From: Linyphia triangularis
Taxonomy: Eukaryota > Arthropoda > Arachnida > Araneae > Linyphiidae
Length of the DNA stretch: 64,000 nucleotides
Assembly: GCA_963978545.1 (NCBI GenBank)
Contig: CAXBTE010000061.1
Coordinates: forward strand, 620,001-684,000
Direction of reading: 5' to 3'
In this document: in pieces, positions 35,456-48,900 of the stretch
How the letters are laid out: every line of letters starts with the position of its first letter
Numbering within the stretch: the stretch's first letter is position 1
Program-made: the position numbers and the translations under genes
Notes under the pieces: model-generated
Told to the model about the DNA's origin: nothing
What the model saw: the letters and a program-made list of their open reading frames with translations, nothing else
The model's database searches: none

Positions 35456-36016
35456 GGAAAAGTGATTTTTTCATAAAATTTCCTAAGTCTAACCCCTTTG
35501 AAAAATTTCGAAAAATTTGAAAATTCAAAAAATTATTTTTGGAAAAGTGATTTTTTCGTAAAATTTCCTAAGGCTAACCCCCTTGAAAAATTTGAAAATT
35601 CAAAAAATTATTTTTTGAAAAAGTGATTTTTTCATAAAATTTCCTAAGGCTAACCCCTTTGAAAAATTTGAAAATTCAAAAATTTTTTTTTTGGAAAAGT
35701 GATTTTTTCATAAAATTTCCTAAGACTAACCCCTTTGAAAAATTTGAAAATTGAAAAAATTATTTTTTGGAAAAGTGATTTTTTCATAAAATTTCCTAAG
35801 ACTAACCCCTTTGAAAAATTTCGAAAAATTTGAAAATTCAAAAAATTATTTTTTGGAAAAGTGATTTTTTCATAAAATTTCCTAAGGCTAACCCCTTTGA
35901 AAAATTTGAAAATTCAAAAAATTATTTTTTGGAAAAGTGATTTTTTCATAAAATTTCCTAAGGCTAACCCCTTTGAAAAATTTCGAAAAATTTGAAAATT
36001 CAAAAAATTATTTTTT
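35456..36016 (+). repeat. Satellite B array 4
   Basis: Seven monomers start at 35456, 35541, 35617, 35693, 35769, 35855 and 35931. The order of variants (85 bp first unit, TTTTTTCGTAAAA second unit, a long T run near 35683-35692, then GAAAATTGAAAAAATT) parallels B arrays 3 and 8. A 63-codon open frame on the opposite strand at 35650-35841 is just the 76 bp repeat read in an open frame. Confidence 0.95.
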
Positions 36017-39000
36017 CAGTCACATTTGGACAGAATATGAATATAAAACATATTTCAGGTCCCCAAAAAAAATTTGGTAGCATTTGAGCCACTATTTTCA
36101 AAGTTCAAAATTTCCCTTTGAAAATACATTGATTTTACAGTTTTTGAATTTTTACTCATAGTGTATTTGGAGCACAGTATTGTAACTTGGCCACATTTAA
36201 GGTCTTCTATAGGAGATTCTTAAAAACGAAAATCTTAACAACCACAAAATATTAAGGGGGTCAAAATTTGCAAAGTTGTTTTTTTCAGTGGTACACATAC
36301 ATAATTTTTACACAGAGAGTTTTGGGAGCACAATGTTGTAACTTGGCAACATTGAAGTTCATTAATAGGAGATTCTTAAAAACGAAAATCTTAACAACCA
36401 CTAAATATTAAGGGGGTCGAAAGTTGATCCCAAAAAAGGACTGCATTTCAAACACTGAAAATTTCTGAATTTTACCTACATTTTGGGCTATAAACTGAAT
36501 TAAGGGTCCTTTTTTGGGCAGATTTGAAATAAAGTGACTGCAAATCATATTTCTATTTTAAAACCAAAATCTGGAAGCATTTTGAGCCATTTTTTGGAAA
36601 AGTGATTTTTTCATAAAATTTCCTAAGGCTAACCCCTTTGAAAAATTTCGAAAAATTTGAAAATTCAAAAAATTATTTTTTCAGTCACATTTGGACAGAA
36701 TATGAATATAAAACATATTTCAGGTCCACAAAAAAAATTTGGTAGCATTTGAGCCACTATTTTCAAAGTTCAAAATTTCCCTTTGAAAATACATTGATTT
36801 TACAGTTTTTGAATTTTTACTCATAGTGTATTTGGAGCACAGTATTGTAACTTGGCCACATTTAAGGTCTTCTATAGGAGATTCTTAAAAACGAAAATCT
36901 TAACAACCACAAAATATTAAGGGGGTCAAAATTTGCAAAGTTGTTTTTTTCAGTGGTACACATACATAATTTTTACACAGAGAGTTTTGGGAGCACAATG
37001 TTGTAACTTGGCAACATTGAAGTTCATTAATAGGAGATTCTTAAAAACGAAAATCTTAACAACCACTAAATATTAAGGGGGTCGAAAGTTGATCCCAAAA
37101 AAGGACTGCATTTCAAACACTGAAAATTTCTGAATTTTACCTACATTTTGGGCTATAAACTGAATTAAGGGTCCTTTATTGGGCAGATTTGAAATAAAGT
37201 GACTGCAAATCATATTTCTATTTTAAAACCAAAATCTGGAAGCATTTTGAGCCATTTTTTGGAAAAGTGATTTTTTCATAAAATTTCCTAAGGCTAACCC
37301 CTTTGAAAAATTTCGAAAAATTTGAAAATTCAAAAAATTATTTTTTCAGTCACATTTGGACAGAATATGAATATAAAACATATTTCAGGTCCCCAAAAAA
37401 AATTTGGTAGCATTTGAGCCACTATTTTCAAAGTTCAAAATTTCCCTTTGAAAATACATTGATTTTACAGTTTTTGAATTTTTACTCATAGTGTATTTTG
37501 AGCACAGTATTGTAACTTGGCCACATTTAAGGTCTTCTATAGGAGATTCTTAAAAACGAAAATCTTAACAACCACAAAATATTAAGGGGGTCAAAATTTG
37601 CAAAGTTTTTTTTTTCAGTGGTACACATACATAATTTTTACACAGAGAGTTTCGGGAGCACAATGTTGTAACTTGGCAACATTGAAGTTCATTAATAGGA
37701 GATTCTTAAAAACGAAAATCTTAACAACCACTAAATATTAAGGGGGTCGAAAGTTGATCCCAAAAAAGGACTGCATTTCAAACACTGAAAATTTCTGAAT
37801 TTTACCTACATTTTGGGCTATAAACTGAATTAAGGGTCCTTTTTTGGGCAGATTTGAAATAAAGTGACTGCAAATCATATTTCTATTTTAAAACCAAAAT
37901 CTGGAAGCATTTTGAGCCATTTTTTGGAAAAGTGATTTTTTCATAAAATTTCCTAAGGCTAACCCCTTTGAAAAATTTCGAAAAATTTGAAAATTCAAAA
38001 AATTATTTTTTCAGTCACATTTGGACAGAATATAAATATAAAACATATTTCAGGTCCCCAAAAAAAATTTGGTAGCATTTGAGCCACTATTTTCAAAGTT
38101 CAAAATTTCCCTTTGAAAATACATTGATTTTACAGTTTTTGAATTTTTACTCATAGTGTATTTGGAGCACAGTATTGTAACTTGGCCACATTTAAGGTCT
38201 TCTATAGGAGATTCTTAAAAACGAAAATCTTAACAACCACAAAATATTAAGGGGTCAAAATTTGCAAAGTTGTTTTTTTCAGTGGTACACATACATAATT
38301 TTTACACAGAGAGTTTTGGGAGCACAATGTTGTAACTTGGCAACATTGAAGTTCATTAATAGGAGATTCTTAAAAACGAAAATCTTAACAACCACTAAAT
38401 ATTAAGGGGGTCGAAAGTTGATCCCAAAAAAGGACTGCATTTCAAACACTGAAAATTTCTGAATTTTACCTACATTTTGGGCTATAAACTGAATTAAGGG
38501 TCCTTTTTTGGGCAGATTTGAAATAAAGTGACTGCAAATCATATTTCTATTTTAAAACCAAAATCTGGAAGCATTTTGAGCCATTTTTTGGAAAAGTGAT
38601 TTTTTCATAAAATTTCCTAAGGCTAACCCCTTTGAAAAATTTCGAAAACTTTGAAAATTCAAAAAATTATTTTTTCAGTCACATTTGGACAGAATATAAA
38701 TATAAAACATATTTCAGGTCCCCAAAAAAAATTTGGTAGCATTTGAGCCACTATTTTCAAAGTTCAAAATTTCCCTTTGAAAATACATTGATTTTACAGT
38801 TTTTGAATTTTTACTCATAGTGTATTTGGAGCACAGTATTGTAACTTGGCCACATTTAAGGTCTTCTATAGGAGATTCTTAAAAACGAAAATCTTAACAA
38901 CCACAAAATATTAAGGGGGTCAAAATTTGCAAAGTTGTTTTTTTCAGTGGTACACATACATAATTTTTACACAGAGAGTTTTGGGAGCACAATGTTGTAA

Positions 39001-41900
39001 CTTGGCAACATTGAAGTTCATTAATAGGAGATTCTTAAAAACGAAAATCTTAACAACCACTAAATATTAAGGGGGTCGAAAGTTGATCCCAAAAAAGGAC
39101 TGCATTTCAAACACTGAAAATTTCTGAATTTTACCTACATTTTGGGCTATAAACTGAATTAAGGGTCCTTTATTGGGCAGATTTGAAATAAAGTGACTGC
39201 AAATCATATTTCTATTTTAAAACCAAAATCTGGAAGCATTTTGAGCCATTTTTTGGAAAAGTGATTTTTTCATAAAATTTCCTAAGGCTAACCCCTTTGA
39301 AAAATTTCGAAAAATTTGAAAATTCAAAAAATTATTTTTTCAGTCACATTTGGACAGAATATGAATATAAAACATATTTCAGGTCCCCAAAAAAAATTTG
39401 GTAGCATTTGAGCCACTATTTTCAAAGTTCAAAATTTCCCTTTGAAAATACATTGATTTTACAGTTTTTGAATTTTTACTCATAGTGTATTTGGAGCACA
39501 GTATTGTAACTTGGCCACATTTAAGGTCTTCTATAGGAGATTCTTAAAAACGAAAATCTTAACAACCACAAAATATTAAGGGGGTCAAAATTTGCAAAGT
39601 TGTTTTTTTCAGTGGTACACATACATAATTTTTACACAGAGAGTTTTGGGAGCACAATGTTGTAACTTGGCAACATTGAAGTTCATTAATAGGAGATTCT
39701 TAAAAACGAAAATCTTAACAACCACTAAATATTAAGGGGGTCGAAAGTTGATCCCAAAAAAAAACTGCATTTCAAACACTGAAAATTTCTGAATTTTACC
39801 TACATTTTGGGCTATAAACTGAATTAAGGGTCCTTTATTGGGCAGATTTGAAATAAAGTGACTGCAAATCATATTTCTATTTTAAAACCAAAATCTGGAA
39901 GCATTTTGAGCCATTTTTTGGAAAAGTGATTTTTTCATAAAATTTCCTAAGGCTAACCCCTTTGAAAAATTTCGAAAAATTTGAAAATTCAAAAAATTAT
40001 TTTTTCAGTCACATTTGGACAGAATATGAATATAAAACATATTTCAGGTCCCCAAAAAAAATTTGGTAGCATTTGAGCCACTATTTTCAAAGTTCAAAAT
40101 TTCCCTTTGAAAATACATTGATTTTACAGTTTTTGAATTTTTACTCATAGTGTATTTGGAGCACAGTATTGTAACTTGGCCACATTTAAGGTCTTCTATA
40201 GGAGATTCTTAAAAACGAAAATCTTAACAACCACAAAATATTAAGGGGGTCAAAATTTGCAAAGTTGTTTTTTTCAGTGGTACACATACATAATTTTTAC
40301 ACAGAGAGTTTTGGGAGCACAATGGTGTAACTTGGCAACATTGAAGTTCATTAATAGGAGATTCTTAAAAACGAAAATCTTAACAACCACTAAATATTAA
40401 GGGGGTCGAAAGTTGATCCCAAAAAAGGACTGCATTTCAAACACTGAAAATTTCTGAATTTTACCTACATTTTGGGCTATAAACTGAATTAAGGGTCCTT
40501 TTTTGGGCAGATTTGAAATAAAGTGACTGCAAATCATATTTCTATTTTAAAACCAAAATCTGGAAGCATTTTGAGCCATTTTTTGGAAAAGTGATTTTTT
40601 CATAAAATTTCCTAAGGCTTTTTCGAAAACTTTGAAAATTCAAAAAATTATTTTTTCAGTCACATTTGGACAGAATATAAATATAAAACATATTTCAGGT
40701 CCCCAAAAAAAATTTGGTAGCATTTGAGCCACTATTTTCAAAGTTCAAAATTTCCCTTTGAAAATACATTGATTTTACAGTTTTTGAATTTTTACTCATA
40801 GTGTATTTGGAGCACAGTATTGTAACTTGGCCACATTTAAGGTCTTCTATAGGAGATTCTTAAAAACGAAAATCTTAACAACCACAAAATATTAAGGGGG
40901 TCAAAATTTGCAAAGTTGTTTTTTTCAGTGGTACACATACATAATTTTTACACAGAGAGTTTTGGGAGCACAATGTTGTAACTTGGCAACATTGAAGTTC
41001 ATTAATAGGAGATTCTTAAAAACGAAAATCTTAACAACCACTAAATATTAAGGGGGTCGAAAGTTGATCCCAAAAAAGGACTGCATTTCAAACACTGAAA
41101 ATTTCTGAATTTTACCTACATTTTGGGCTATAAACTGAATTAAGGGTCCTTTATTGGGCAGATTTGAAATAAAGTGACTGCAAATCATATTTCTATTTTA
41201 AAACCAAAATCTGGAAGCATTTTGAGCCATTTTTTGGAAAAGTGATTTTTTCATAAAATTTCCTAAGGCTAACCCCTTTGAAAAATTTCGAAAAATTTGA
41301 AAATTCAAAAAATTATTTTTTCAGTCACATTTGGACAGAATATGAATATAAAACATATTTCAGGTCCCCAAAAAAAATTTGGTAGCATTTGAGCCACTAT
41401 TTTCAAAGTTCAAAATTTCCCTTTGAAAATACATTGATTTTACAGTTTTTGAATTTTTACTCATAGTGTATTTTGAGCACAGTATTGTAACTTGGCCACA
41501 TTTAAGGTCTTCTATAGGAGATTCTTAAAAACGAAAATCTTAACAACCACAAAATATTAAGGGGGTCAAAATTTGCAAAGTTGTTTTTTTCAGTGGTACA
41601 CATACATAATTTTTACACAGAGAGTTTTGGGAGCACAATGTTGTAACTTGGCAACATTGAAGTTCATTAATAGGAGATTCTTAAAAACGAAAATCTTAAC
41701 AACCACTAAATATTAAGGGGGTCGAAAGTTGATCCCAAAAAAGGACTGCATTTCAAACACTGAAAATTTCTGAATTTTACCTACATTTTGGGCTATAAAC
41801 TGAATTAAGGGTCCTTTTTTGGGCAGATTTGAAATAAAGTGACTGCAAATCATATTTCTATTTTAAAACCAAAATCTGGAAGCATTTTGAGCCATTTTTT
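36017..41900 (+). repeat. Satellite C array 3 (8 full units, 1 truncated)
   Basis: Units start at 36017, 36682, 37347, 38012, 38676, 39341, 40006, 40657 and 41322. Unit 38012 is 664 bp (one G lost in AAGGGGTC). Unit 40006 is 651 bp, having lost 14 bp of the B module near 40618. The last unit passes into B array 5 where its B module begins (41901). Isolated variants include GTTTCGGG in unit 37347 and AATGGTGTAAC in unit 40006. Confidence 0.96.
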
Positions 41901-42526
41901 GGAAATTCTTTGAAAAATTTCGAAAAATTTGAAAATTCAAAAAATTAATTTTTGGAAAAGTGATTTTTTCATAAAATTTCCCAAGGCTAACCCCTTTCAA
42001 AAATTTCGAAAAAATTGAAAATTCAAAAAATTATTTTTTGGAAAAGTGATTTTTTCATAAAATTTCCTAAGGCTAACCCCCTTTGAAAAATTTGAAAATT
42101 CAAAAAATTATTTTTTGGAAAAGTGATTTTTTCATAAAATTTCCTAAGACTAACCCCTTTGAAAAATTTCGAAAAATTTGAAAATTCAAAAAATTATTTT
42201 TTGGAAAAGTGATTTTTTCATAAAATTTCCTAAGGCTAACCCCTTTGAAAAATTTGAAAATTCAAAAAATTATTTTTTGGAAAAGTGATTTTTTCATAAA
42301 ATTTCCTAAGACTAACCCCTTTGAAAAATTTCGAAAAATTTGAAAATTCAAAAAATTATTTTTTGGAAAAGTGATTTTTTCATAAAATTTCCTAAGGCTA
42401 ACCCCTTTGAAAAATTTGAAAATTCAAAAAATTATTTTTTGGAAAAGTGATTTTTTCATAAAATTTCCTAAGACTAACCCCTTTGAAAAATTTCGAAAAA
42501 TTTGAAAATTCAAAAAATTATTTTTT
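41901..42526 (+). repeat. Satellite B array 5
   Basis: It starts with a ~53 bp truncated monomer at 41901 (GGAAATTCTTTG), then full monomers at 41954, 42040, 42117, 42203, 42279, 42365 and 42441. From 42117 the lengths alternate 86, 76, 86, 76, 86 and the text alternates TAAGACTAACC with TAAGGCTAACC. This gives a 162 bp dimer. Confidence 0.94.
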
Positions 42527-42604
42527 CAGTCAAATTTCGACAGAATATGAATATAAAACATATTTCAGGTCTTCAACTAAAATTTCCCAGCTAGTTTCAA
42601 AATT
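42527..42604 (+). repeat. B-to-A boundary module, copy 2
   Basis: As far as I can see identical to 5664-5741: a ~45 bp C-head stub ending CAGGTC, fused to the tail of an A monomer. Confidence 0.9.
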
Positions 42605-45070
42605 TCGTACAAAATCGTCTCCATTTCTGAGCAAACGCGTTATTTTGGATTTTTTTGAATTTTAACGACAGTTTGGGCTATAAAGCGATTTAAGGGACCT
42701 TTCTTGGATAGTTTTGATAAAAAGTAACTCTTAAGCATTCTCCTATGTTAACAGCTAAATTTGACACATTTCGGACATTTCCCAGCTAAATTCCAAAATT
42801 TCGTTCAAAACCGTCTCTATTTCTGTGCTAACGCGTTATTTTGGATTTTACTGAATTTTCCCGACAGATTGGGCTATAAATCGATTTAAGGGTCTTTTCT
42901 TGAACAGTTTTGATAAAAAGTAACTATTGAGCATTTTCAAAGCATTTCGGACATTTCCCAGCTAGTTTTAAAAATATCGTTCAAAATCGTCTCTATTTCT
43001 GTGTTAACGCGTTATTTTGGATTTTTCGGAATTCTACCAACAGTTTGGGCTATAAAGCGATTAAAGGGTCCTTTCTTGACAGTTTTGATAAAAAGTTACT
43101 TTTGAGCATTTTCAAAGCATTTCGGACAATTCCCAGCTAGTTTTAAAAATTGCTTTCAAAATCGTCTCTATTTCTGTGTTAACGCGTTATTTTGGATTTT
43201 TCTGAATTTTACCGACAGTTTGGGCTATAAAGCGATTTAAGGGTCCTTTCTTGACAGTTTTGATAAAAAGTAACTCTTGAGCATTTTCAAAGCATTTCGG
43301 AAAATTCCCAGCTAGTTTGAAAAATATCGTTCAAAATCGTCTCTATTTCTGTGTTAACGCGTTATTTTGGATTTTTCTGAATTTTACCGACAGTTTAGGC
43401 TATAAATCGATTAAAGGGTCCTTTCTTGACAGTTTTGATAAAAAGTTACTTTTGAGCATTTTCAAAGCATTTCGGACAATTCCCAGCTAGTTTTAAAAAT
43501 ATCGTTCAAAATCGTCTCTATTTCTGTGTTAACGCGTTATTTTGGATTTTTCTGAATTTTACCGACAGTTTGGGCTATAAAGCGATTTAAGGGTTCTTTC
43601 TTGACAGTTTTGATAAAAAGTAACTCTTGAGCATTTTCAAAGCATTTCGGACAATTCCCAGCTAGTTTGAAAAATATCGTTCAAAATCGTCTCTATTTCT
43701 GTGTTAACGCGTTATTTTGGATTTTTCTGAATTTTACCGACAGTTTAGGCTATAAATCGATTTAAGGGTCCTTTCTTGAACAGTTTTGATAAAAAGTAAC
43801 TTTTAAGCATACTCTTAGGTCACAGCTAAAATTTTAAAGCATTTCGGACAATTCCCAGCTAGTTTCAGAAATTGCGTTCAAAACCGTCTCTATTTCTGTG
43901 TTAACGCGTTATTTTGGATTTTTCGGAATTCTACCAACAGTTTGGGCTATAAAGCGATTAAAGGGTCCTTTCTTGACAGTTTTGATAAAAAGTTACTTTT
44001 GAGCATTTTCAAAGCATTTCGGACAATTCCCAGCTAGTTTTAAAAATTGCTTTCAAAATCGTCTCTATTTCTGTGTTAATGCGTTATTTTGGATTTTTCT
44101 GAATTTTACCGACAGTTTGGGCTATAAAGCGATTTAAGGGTCCTTTCTTGACAGTTTTGATAAAAAGTAACTCTTGAGCATTTTCAAAGCATTTCGGACA
44201 ATTCCCAGCTAGTTTTAAAAATATCGTTCAAAATCGTCTCTATTTCTGTGTTAACGCGTTATTTTGGATTTTTCTGAATTTTACCGACAGTTTGGGCTAT
44301 AAAGCGATTTAAGGGTCCTTTCTTGACAGTTTTGATAAAAAGTAACTCTTGAGCATTTTCAAAGCATTTCGGACAATTCCCAGCTAGTTTGAAAAATATC
44401 GTTCAAAATCGTCTCTATTTCTGTGTTAACGCGTTATTTTGGATTTTTCGGAATTCTACCAACAGTTTGGGCTATAAAGCGATTAAAGGGTCCTTTCTTG
44501 ACAGTTTTGATAAAAAGTTACTTTTGAGCATTTTCAAAGCATTTCGGACAATTCCCAGCTAGTTTTAAAAATTGCTTTCAAAATCGTCTCTATTTCTGTG
44601 TTAACGCGTTATTTTGGATTTTTCTGAATTTTACCGACAGTTTAGGCTATACAGCGATTTAAGGGTCCTTTCTTGACAGTTTTTATAAAAAGTTACTTTT
44701 GATCATTTTCAAAGCATTTCGGACAATTCCCATTTAGTTTTAAAAATTGCTTTCAAAATCGTCTCTATTTCTGTGTTAACGCGTTATTTTGGATTTTTCT
44801 GAATTTTACCGATAATTTGGGATATAAATCGATATAAGGGTCCTTTCTTGAACAGTTTTGATAAAAAGTAACTTTTGAGCATACTCTAAGGTCACAGCTA
44901 AAATTTTAAAGCATTTCGGACAATTCCCAACTAGTTTCAAAAATTGCGTTCAAAAACGTCTCCATTTCTGTGTTAACGCGTTATTTTGGATTTTTCTGAA
45001 TTATACCGACAGCTTGGTTTATAAAGCGATTTGAGGATCCTTTCTTGGGCATATTTAATAAAAAGTTACT
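42605..45070 (+). repeat. Satellite A array 5
   Basis: Monomers start at 42605 (196 bp), 42801 (176), 42977, 43152, 43327, 43502, 43677 (197), 43874, 44049, 44224, 44399, 44574, 44749 (197) and 44946 (terminal). It is the longest A array here. From 43327 onward it matches window start 1-1197, including the private variant GGGTTCTTTC, except for 547 bp (three monomers) present only here. The 44049 unit has a palindrome mutated to TAATGCGTTA. Confidence 0.96.
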
Positions 45071-45126
45071 GTAAACTATATTTCTATTTTAAAACCAAAA
45101 TCTGGAAGCATTTTGAGAAATTTTTT
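45071..45126 (+). repeat. A-to-B linker 5
   Basis: The same linker module as at 1198-1253, joining A array 5 to B array 6. Confidence 0.85.
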
Positions 45127-45929
45127 GGAAAAGTGATTTTTTCATAAAAATTTCCTAAGTCTAACCCCTTTGAAAAATTTCGAAAAATTTGAAAATTCAA
45201 AAAATTATTTTTGGAAAAGTGATTTTTTCGTAAAATTTCCTAAGGCTAACCCCCTTGAAAAATTTGAAAATTCAAAAAATTATTTTTTGAAAAAGTGATT
45301 TTTTCGTAAAATTTCCTAAGGCTAACCCCCTTGAAAAATTTGAAAATTCAAAAAATTATTTTTTGAAAAAGTGATTTTTTCATAAAATTTCCTAAGGCAA
45401 ACCCCTTTGAAAAATTTGAAAATTCAAAAAATTATTTTTTGAAAAAGTGATTTTTTCATAAAATTTCCTAAGGCTAACCCCTTTGAAAAATTTGAAAATT
45501 CAAAAAAATTTTTTTGGAAAAGTGATTTTTTCATAAAATTTCCTAAGACTAACCCCTTTGAAAAATTTGAAAATTGAAAAAATTATTTTTTGGAAAAGTG
45601 ATTTTTTCATAAAATTTCCTAAGGCTAACCCTTTGAAAAATTTGAAAATTCAAAAAATTATTTTTTGGAAAAGTGATTTTTTCATAAAATTTCCTAAGAC
45701 TAACCCCTTTGAAAAATTTCGAAAAATTTGAAAATTCAAAAAATTATTTTTTGGAAAATGATTTTTTCATAAAATTTCCTAAGGCTAACCCCTTTGAAAA
45801 ATTTGAAAATTCAAAAAATTATTTTTTGGAAAAGTGATTTTTTCATAAAATTTCATAAATTTGAAATTTTTCGAAAAAAAATTCTTTGAAAAATTTCGAA
45901 AAATTTGAAAATTCAAAAAATTATTTTTT
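45127..45929 (+). repeat. Satellite B array 6
   Basis: Ten monomers in the same order and with the same variants as 1254-2055, including the rearranged last monomer. One extra A in the first monomer (CATAAAAATTTCC) is the only difference I noticed. Confidence 0.95.
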
Positions 45930-48900
45930 CAGTCACATTTGGACAGAATATAAATATAAAACATATTTCAGGTCCCCAAAAAAAATTTGGTAGCATTTGA
46001 GCCACTATTTTCAAAGTTCAAAATTTCCCTTTGAAAATACATTGATTTTACAGTTTTTGAATTTTTACTCATAGTGTATTTGGAGCACAGTATTGTAACT
46101 TGGCCACATTTAAGGTCTTCTATAGGAGATTCTTAAAAACGAAAATCTTAACAACCACAAAATATTAAGGGGGTCAAAATTTGCAAATTTGTTTTTTTCA
46201 GTGGTACACATACTCAATTTTTACACAGAGAGTTTTGGGAGCACAATGTTGTGACTTGGCCACATTGAAGTTCATTAATAGGAGATTCTTAAAAATGAAA
46301 ATCTTAACAACCACTAAATATTAAGGGGGTCGAAAGTTGATCCCAAAAAAGGACTGCATTTCAAACACTGAAAATTTCTGAATTTTACCTACATTTTGGG
46401 CTATAAACTGAATTAAGGGTCCTTTTTTGGGCAGATTTGAAATAAAGTGACTGCAAATCATATTTCTATTTTAAAACCAAAATCTGGAAGCATTTTGAGC
46501 CATTTTTTGGAAAAGTGATTTTTTCATAAAATTTCCTAAGGCTAACCCCTTTGAAAAATTTCGAAAACTTTGAAAATTCAAAAAATTATTTTTTCAGTCA
46601 CATTTGGACAGAATATAAATATAAAACATATTTCAGGTCCCCAAAAAAAATTTGGTAGCATTTGAGCCACTATTTTCAAAGTTCAAAATTTCCCTTTGAA
46701 AATACATTGATTTTACAGTTTTTGAATTTTTACTCATAGTGTATTTGGAGCACAGTATTGTAACTTGGCCACATTTAAGGTCTTCTATAGGAGATTCTTA
46801 AAAACGAAAATCTTAACAACCACAAAATATTAAGGGGGTCAAAATTTGCAAAGTTGTTTTTTTCAGTGGTACACATACATAATTTTTACACAGAGAGTTT
46901 TGGGAGCACAATGTTGTAACTTGGCAACATTGAAGTTCATTAATAGGAGATTCTTAAAAACGAAAATCTTAACAACCACTAAATATTAAGGGGGTCGAAA
47001 GTTGATCCCAAAAAAGGACTGCATTTCAAACACTGAAAATTTCTGAATTTTACCTACATTTTGGGCTATAAACTGAATTAAGGGTCCTTTATTGGGCAGA
47101 TTTGAAATAAAGTGACTGCAAATCATATTTCTATTTTAAAACCAAAATCTGGAAGCATTTTGAGCCATTTTTTGGAAAAGTGATTTTTTCATAAAATTTC
47201 CTAAGGCTAACCCCTTTGAAAAATTTCGAAAAATTTGAAAATTCAAAAAATTATTTTTTCAGTCACATTTGGACAGAATATGAATATAAAACATATTTCA
47301 GGTCCCCAAAAAAAATTTGGTAGCATTTGAGCCACTATTTTCAAAGTTCAAAATTTCCCTTTGAAAATACATTGATTTTACAGTTTTTGAATTTTTACTC
47401 ATAGTGTATTTTGAGCACAGTATTGTAACTTGGCCACATTTAAGGTCTTCTATAGGAGATTCTTAAAAACGAAAATCTTAACAACCACAAAATATTAAGG
47501 GGGTCAAAATTTGCAAAGTTGTTTTTTTCAGTGGTACACATACATAATTTTTACACAGAGAGTTTTGGGAGCACAATGTTGTAACTTGGCAACATTGAAG
47601 TTCATTAATAGGAGATTCTTAAAAACGAAAATCTTAACAACCACTAAATATTAAGGGGGTCGAAAGTTGATCCCAAAAAAGGACTGCATTTCAAACACTG
47701 AAAATTTCTGAATTTTACCTACATTTTGGGCTATAAACTGAATTAAGGGTCCTTTTTTGGGCAGATTTGAAATAAAGTGACTGCAAATCATATTTCTATT
47801 TTAAAACCAAAATCTGGAAGCATTTTGAGCCATTTTTTGGAAAAGTGATTTTTTCATAAAATTTCCTAAGGCTAACCCCTTTGAAAAATTTCGAAAAATA
47901 TGAAAATTCAAAAAATTATTTTTTCAGTCACATTTGGACAGAATATGAATATAAAACATATTTCAGGACCCCAAAAAAATTTTGGTAGCATTTGAGCCAC
48001 TATTTTCAAAGTTCAAAATTTCCCTTTGAAAATACATTGATTTTACAGTTTTTGAATTTTTACTCATAGTGTATTTGGAGCACAGTATTGTAACTTGGCC
48101 ACATTTAAGGTCTTCTATAGGAGATTCTTAAAAACGAAAATCTAAACAACCACAAAATATTAAGGGGGTCAAAATTTGCAAAGTTGTTTTTTTCAGTGGT
48201 ACACATACATAATTTTTACACAGAGAGTTTTGGGAGCACAATGTTGTAACTTGGCCACATTGAAGTTCATTAATAGGAGATTCTTAAAAACGAAAATCTT
48301 AACAACCACTAAATATTAAGGGGGTCGAAAGTTGATCCCAAAAAAGGACTGCATTTCAAACACTGAAAATTTCTGAATTTTACCTACATTTTGGGCTATA
48401 AACTGAATTAAGGGTCCTTTTTTGGGCAGATTTGAAATAAAGTGACTGCAAATCATATTTCTATTTTAAAACCAAAATCTGGAAGCATTTTGAGCCATTT
48501 TTTGGAAAAGTGATTTTTTCATAAAATTTCCTAAGGCTAACCCCTTTGAAAAATTTCGAAAAATTTGAAAATTCAAAAAATTATTTTTTCAGTCACATTT
48601 GGACAGAATATGAATATAAAACATATTTCAGATCCCCAAAAAAAATTTGGTAGCATTTGAGCCACTATTTTCAAAGTTCAAAATTTCCCTTTGAAAATAC
48701 ATTGATTTTACAGTTTTTGAATTTTTACTCATAGTGTATTTTGAGCACAGTATTGTAACTTGGCCACATTTAAGGTCTTCTATAGGAGATTCTTAAAAAC
48801 GAAAATCTTAACAACCACAAAATATTAAGGGGGTCAAAATTTGCAAAGTTGTTTTTTTCAGTGGTACACATACATAATTTTTACACAGAGAGTTTTGGGA

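Noticed and set aside
35650..35841. 63-codon open frame on the opposite strand with a repeated peptide
   Set aside because: It is B monomers read in an open frame, so the peptide repeat only reflects the DNA repeat.
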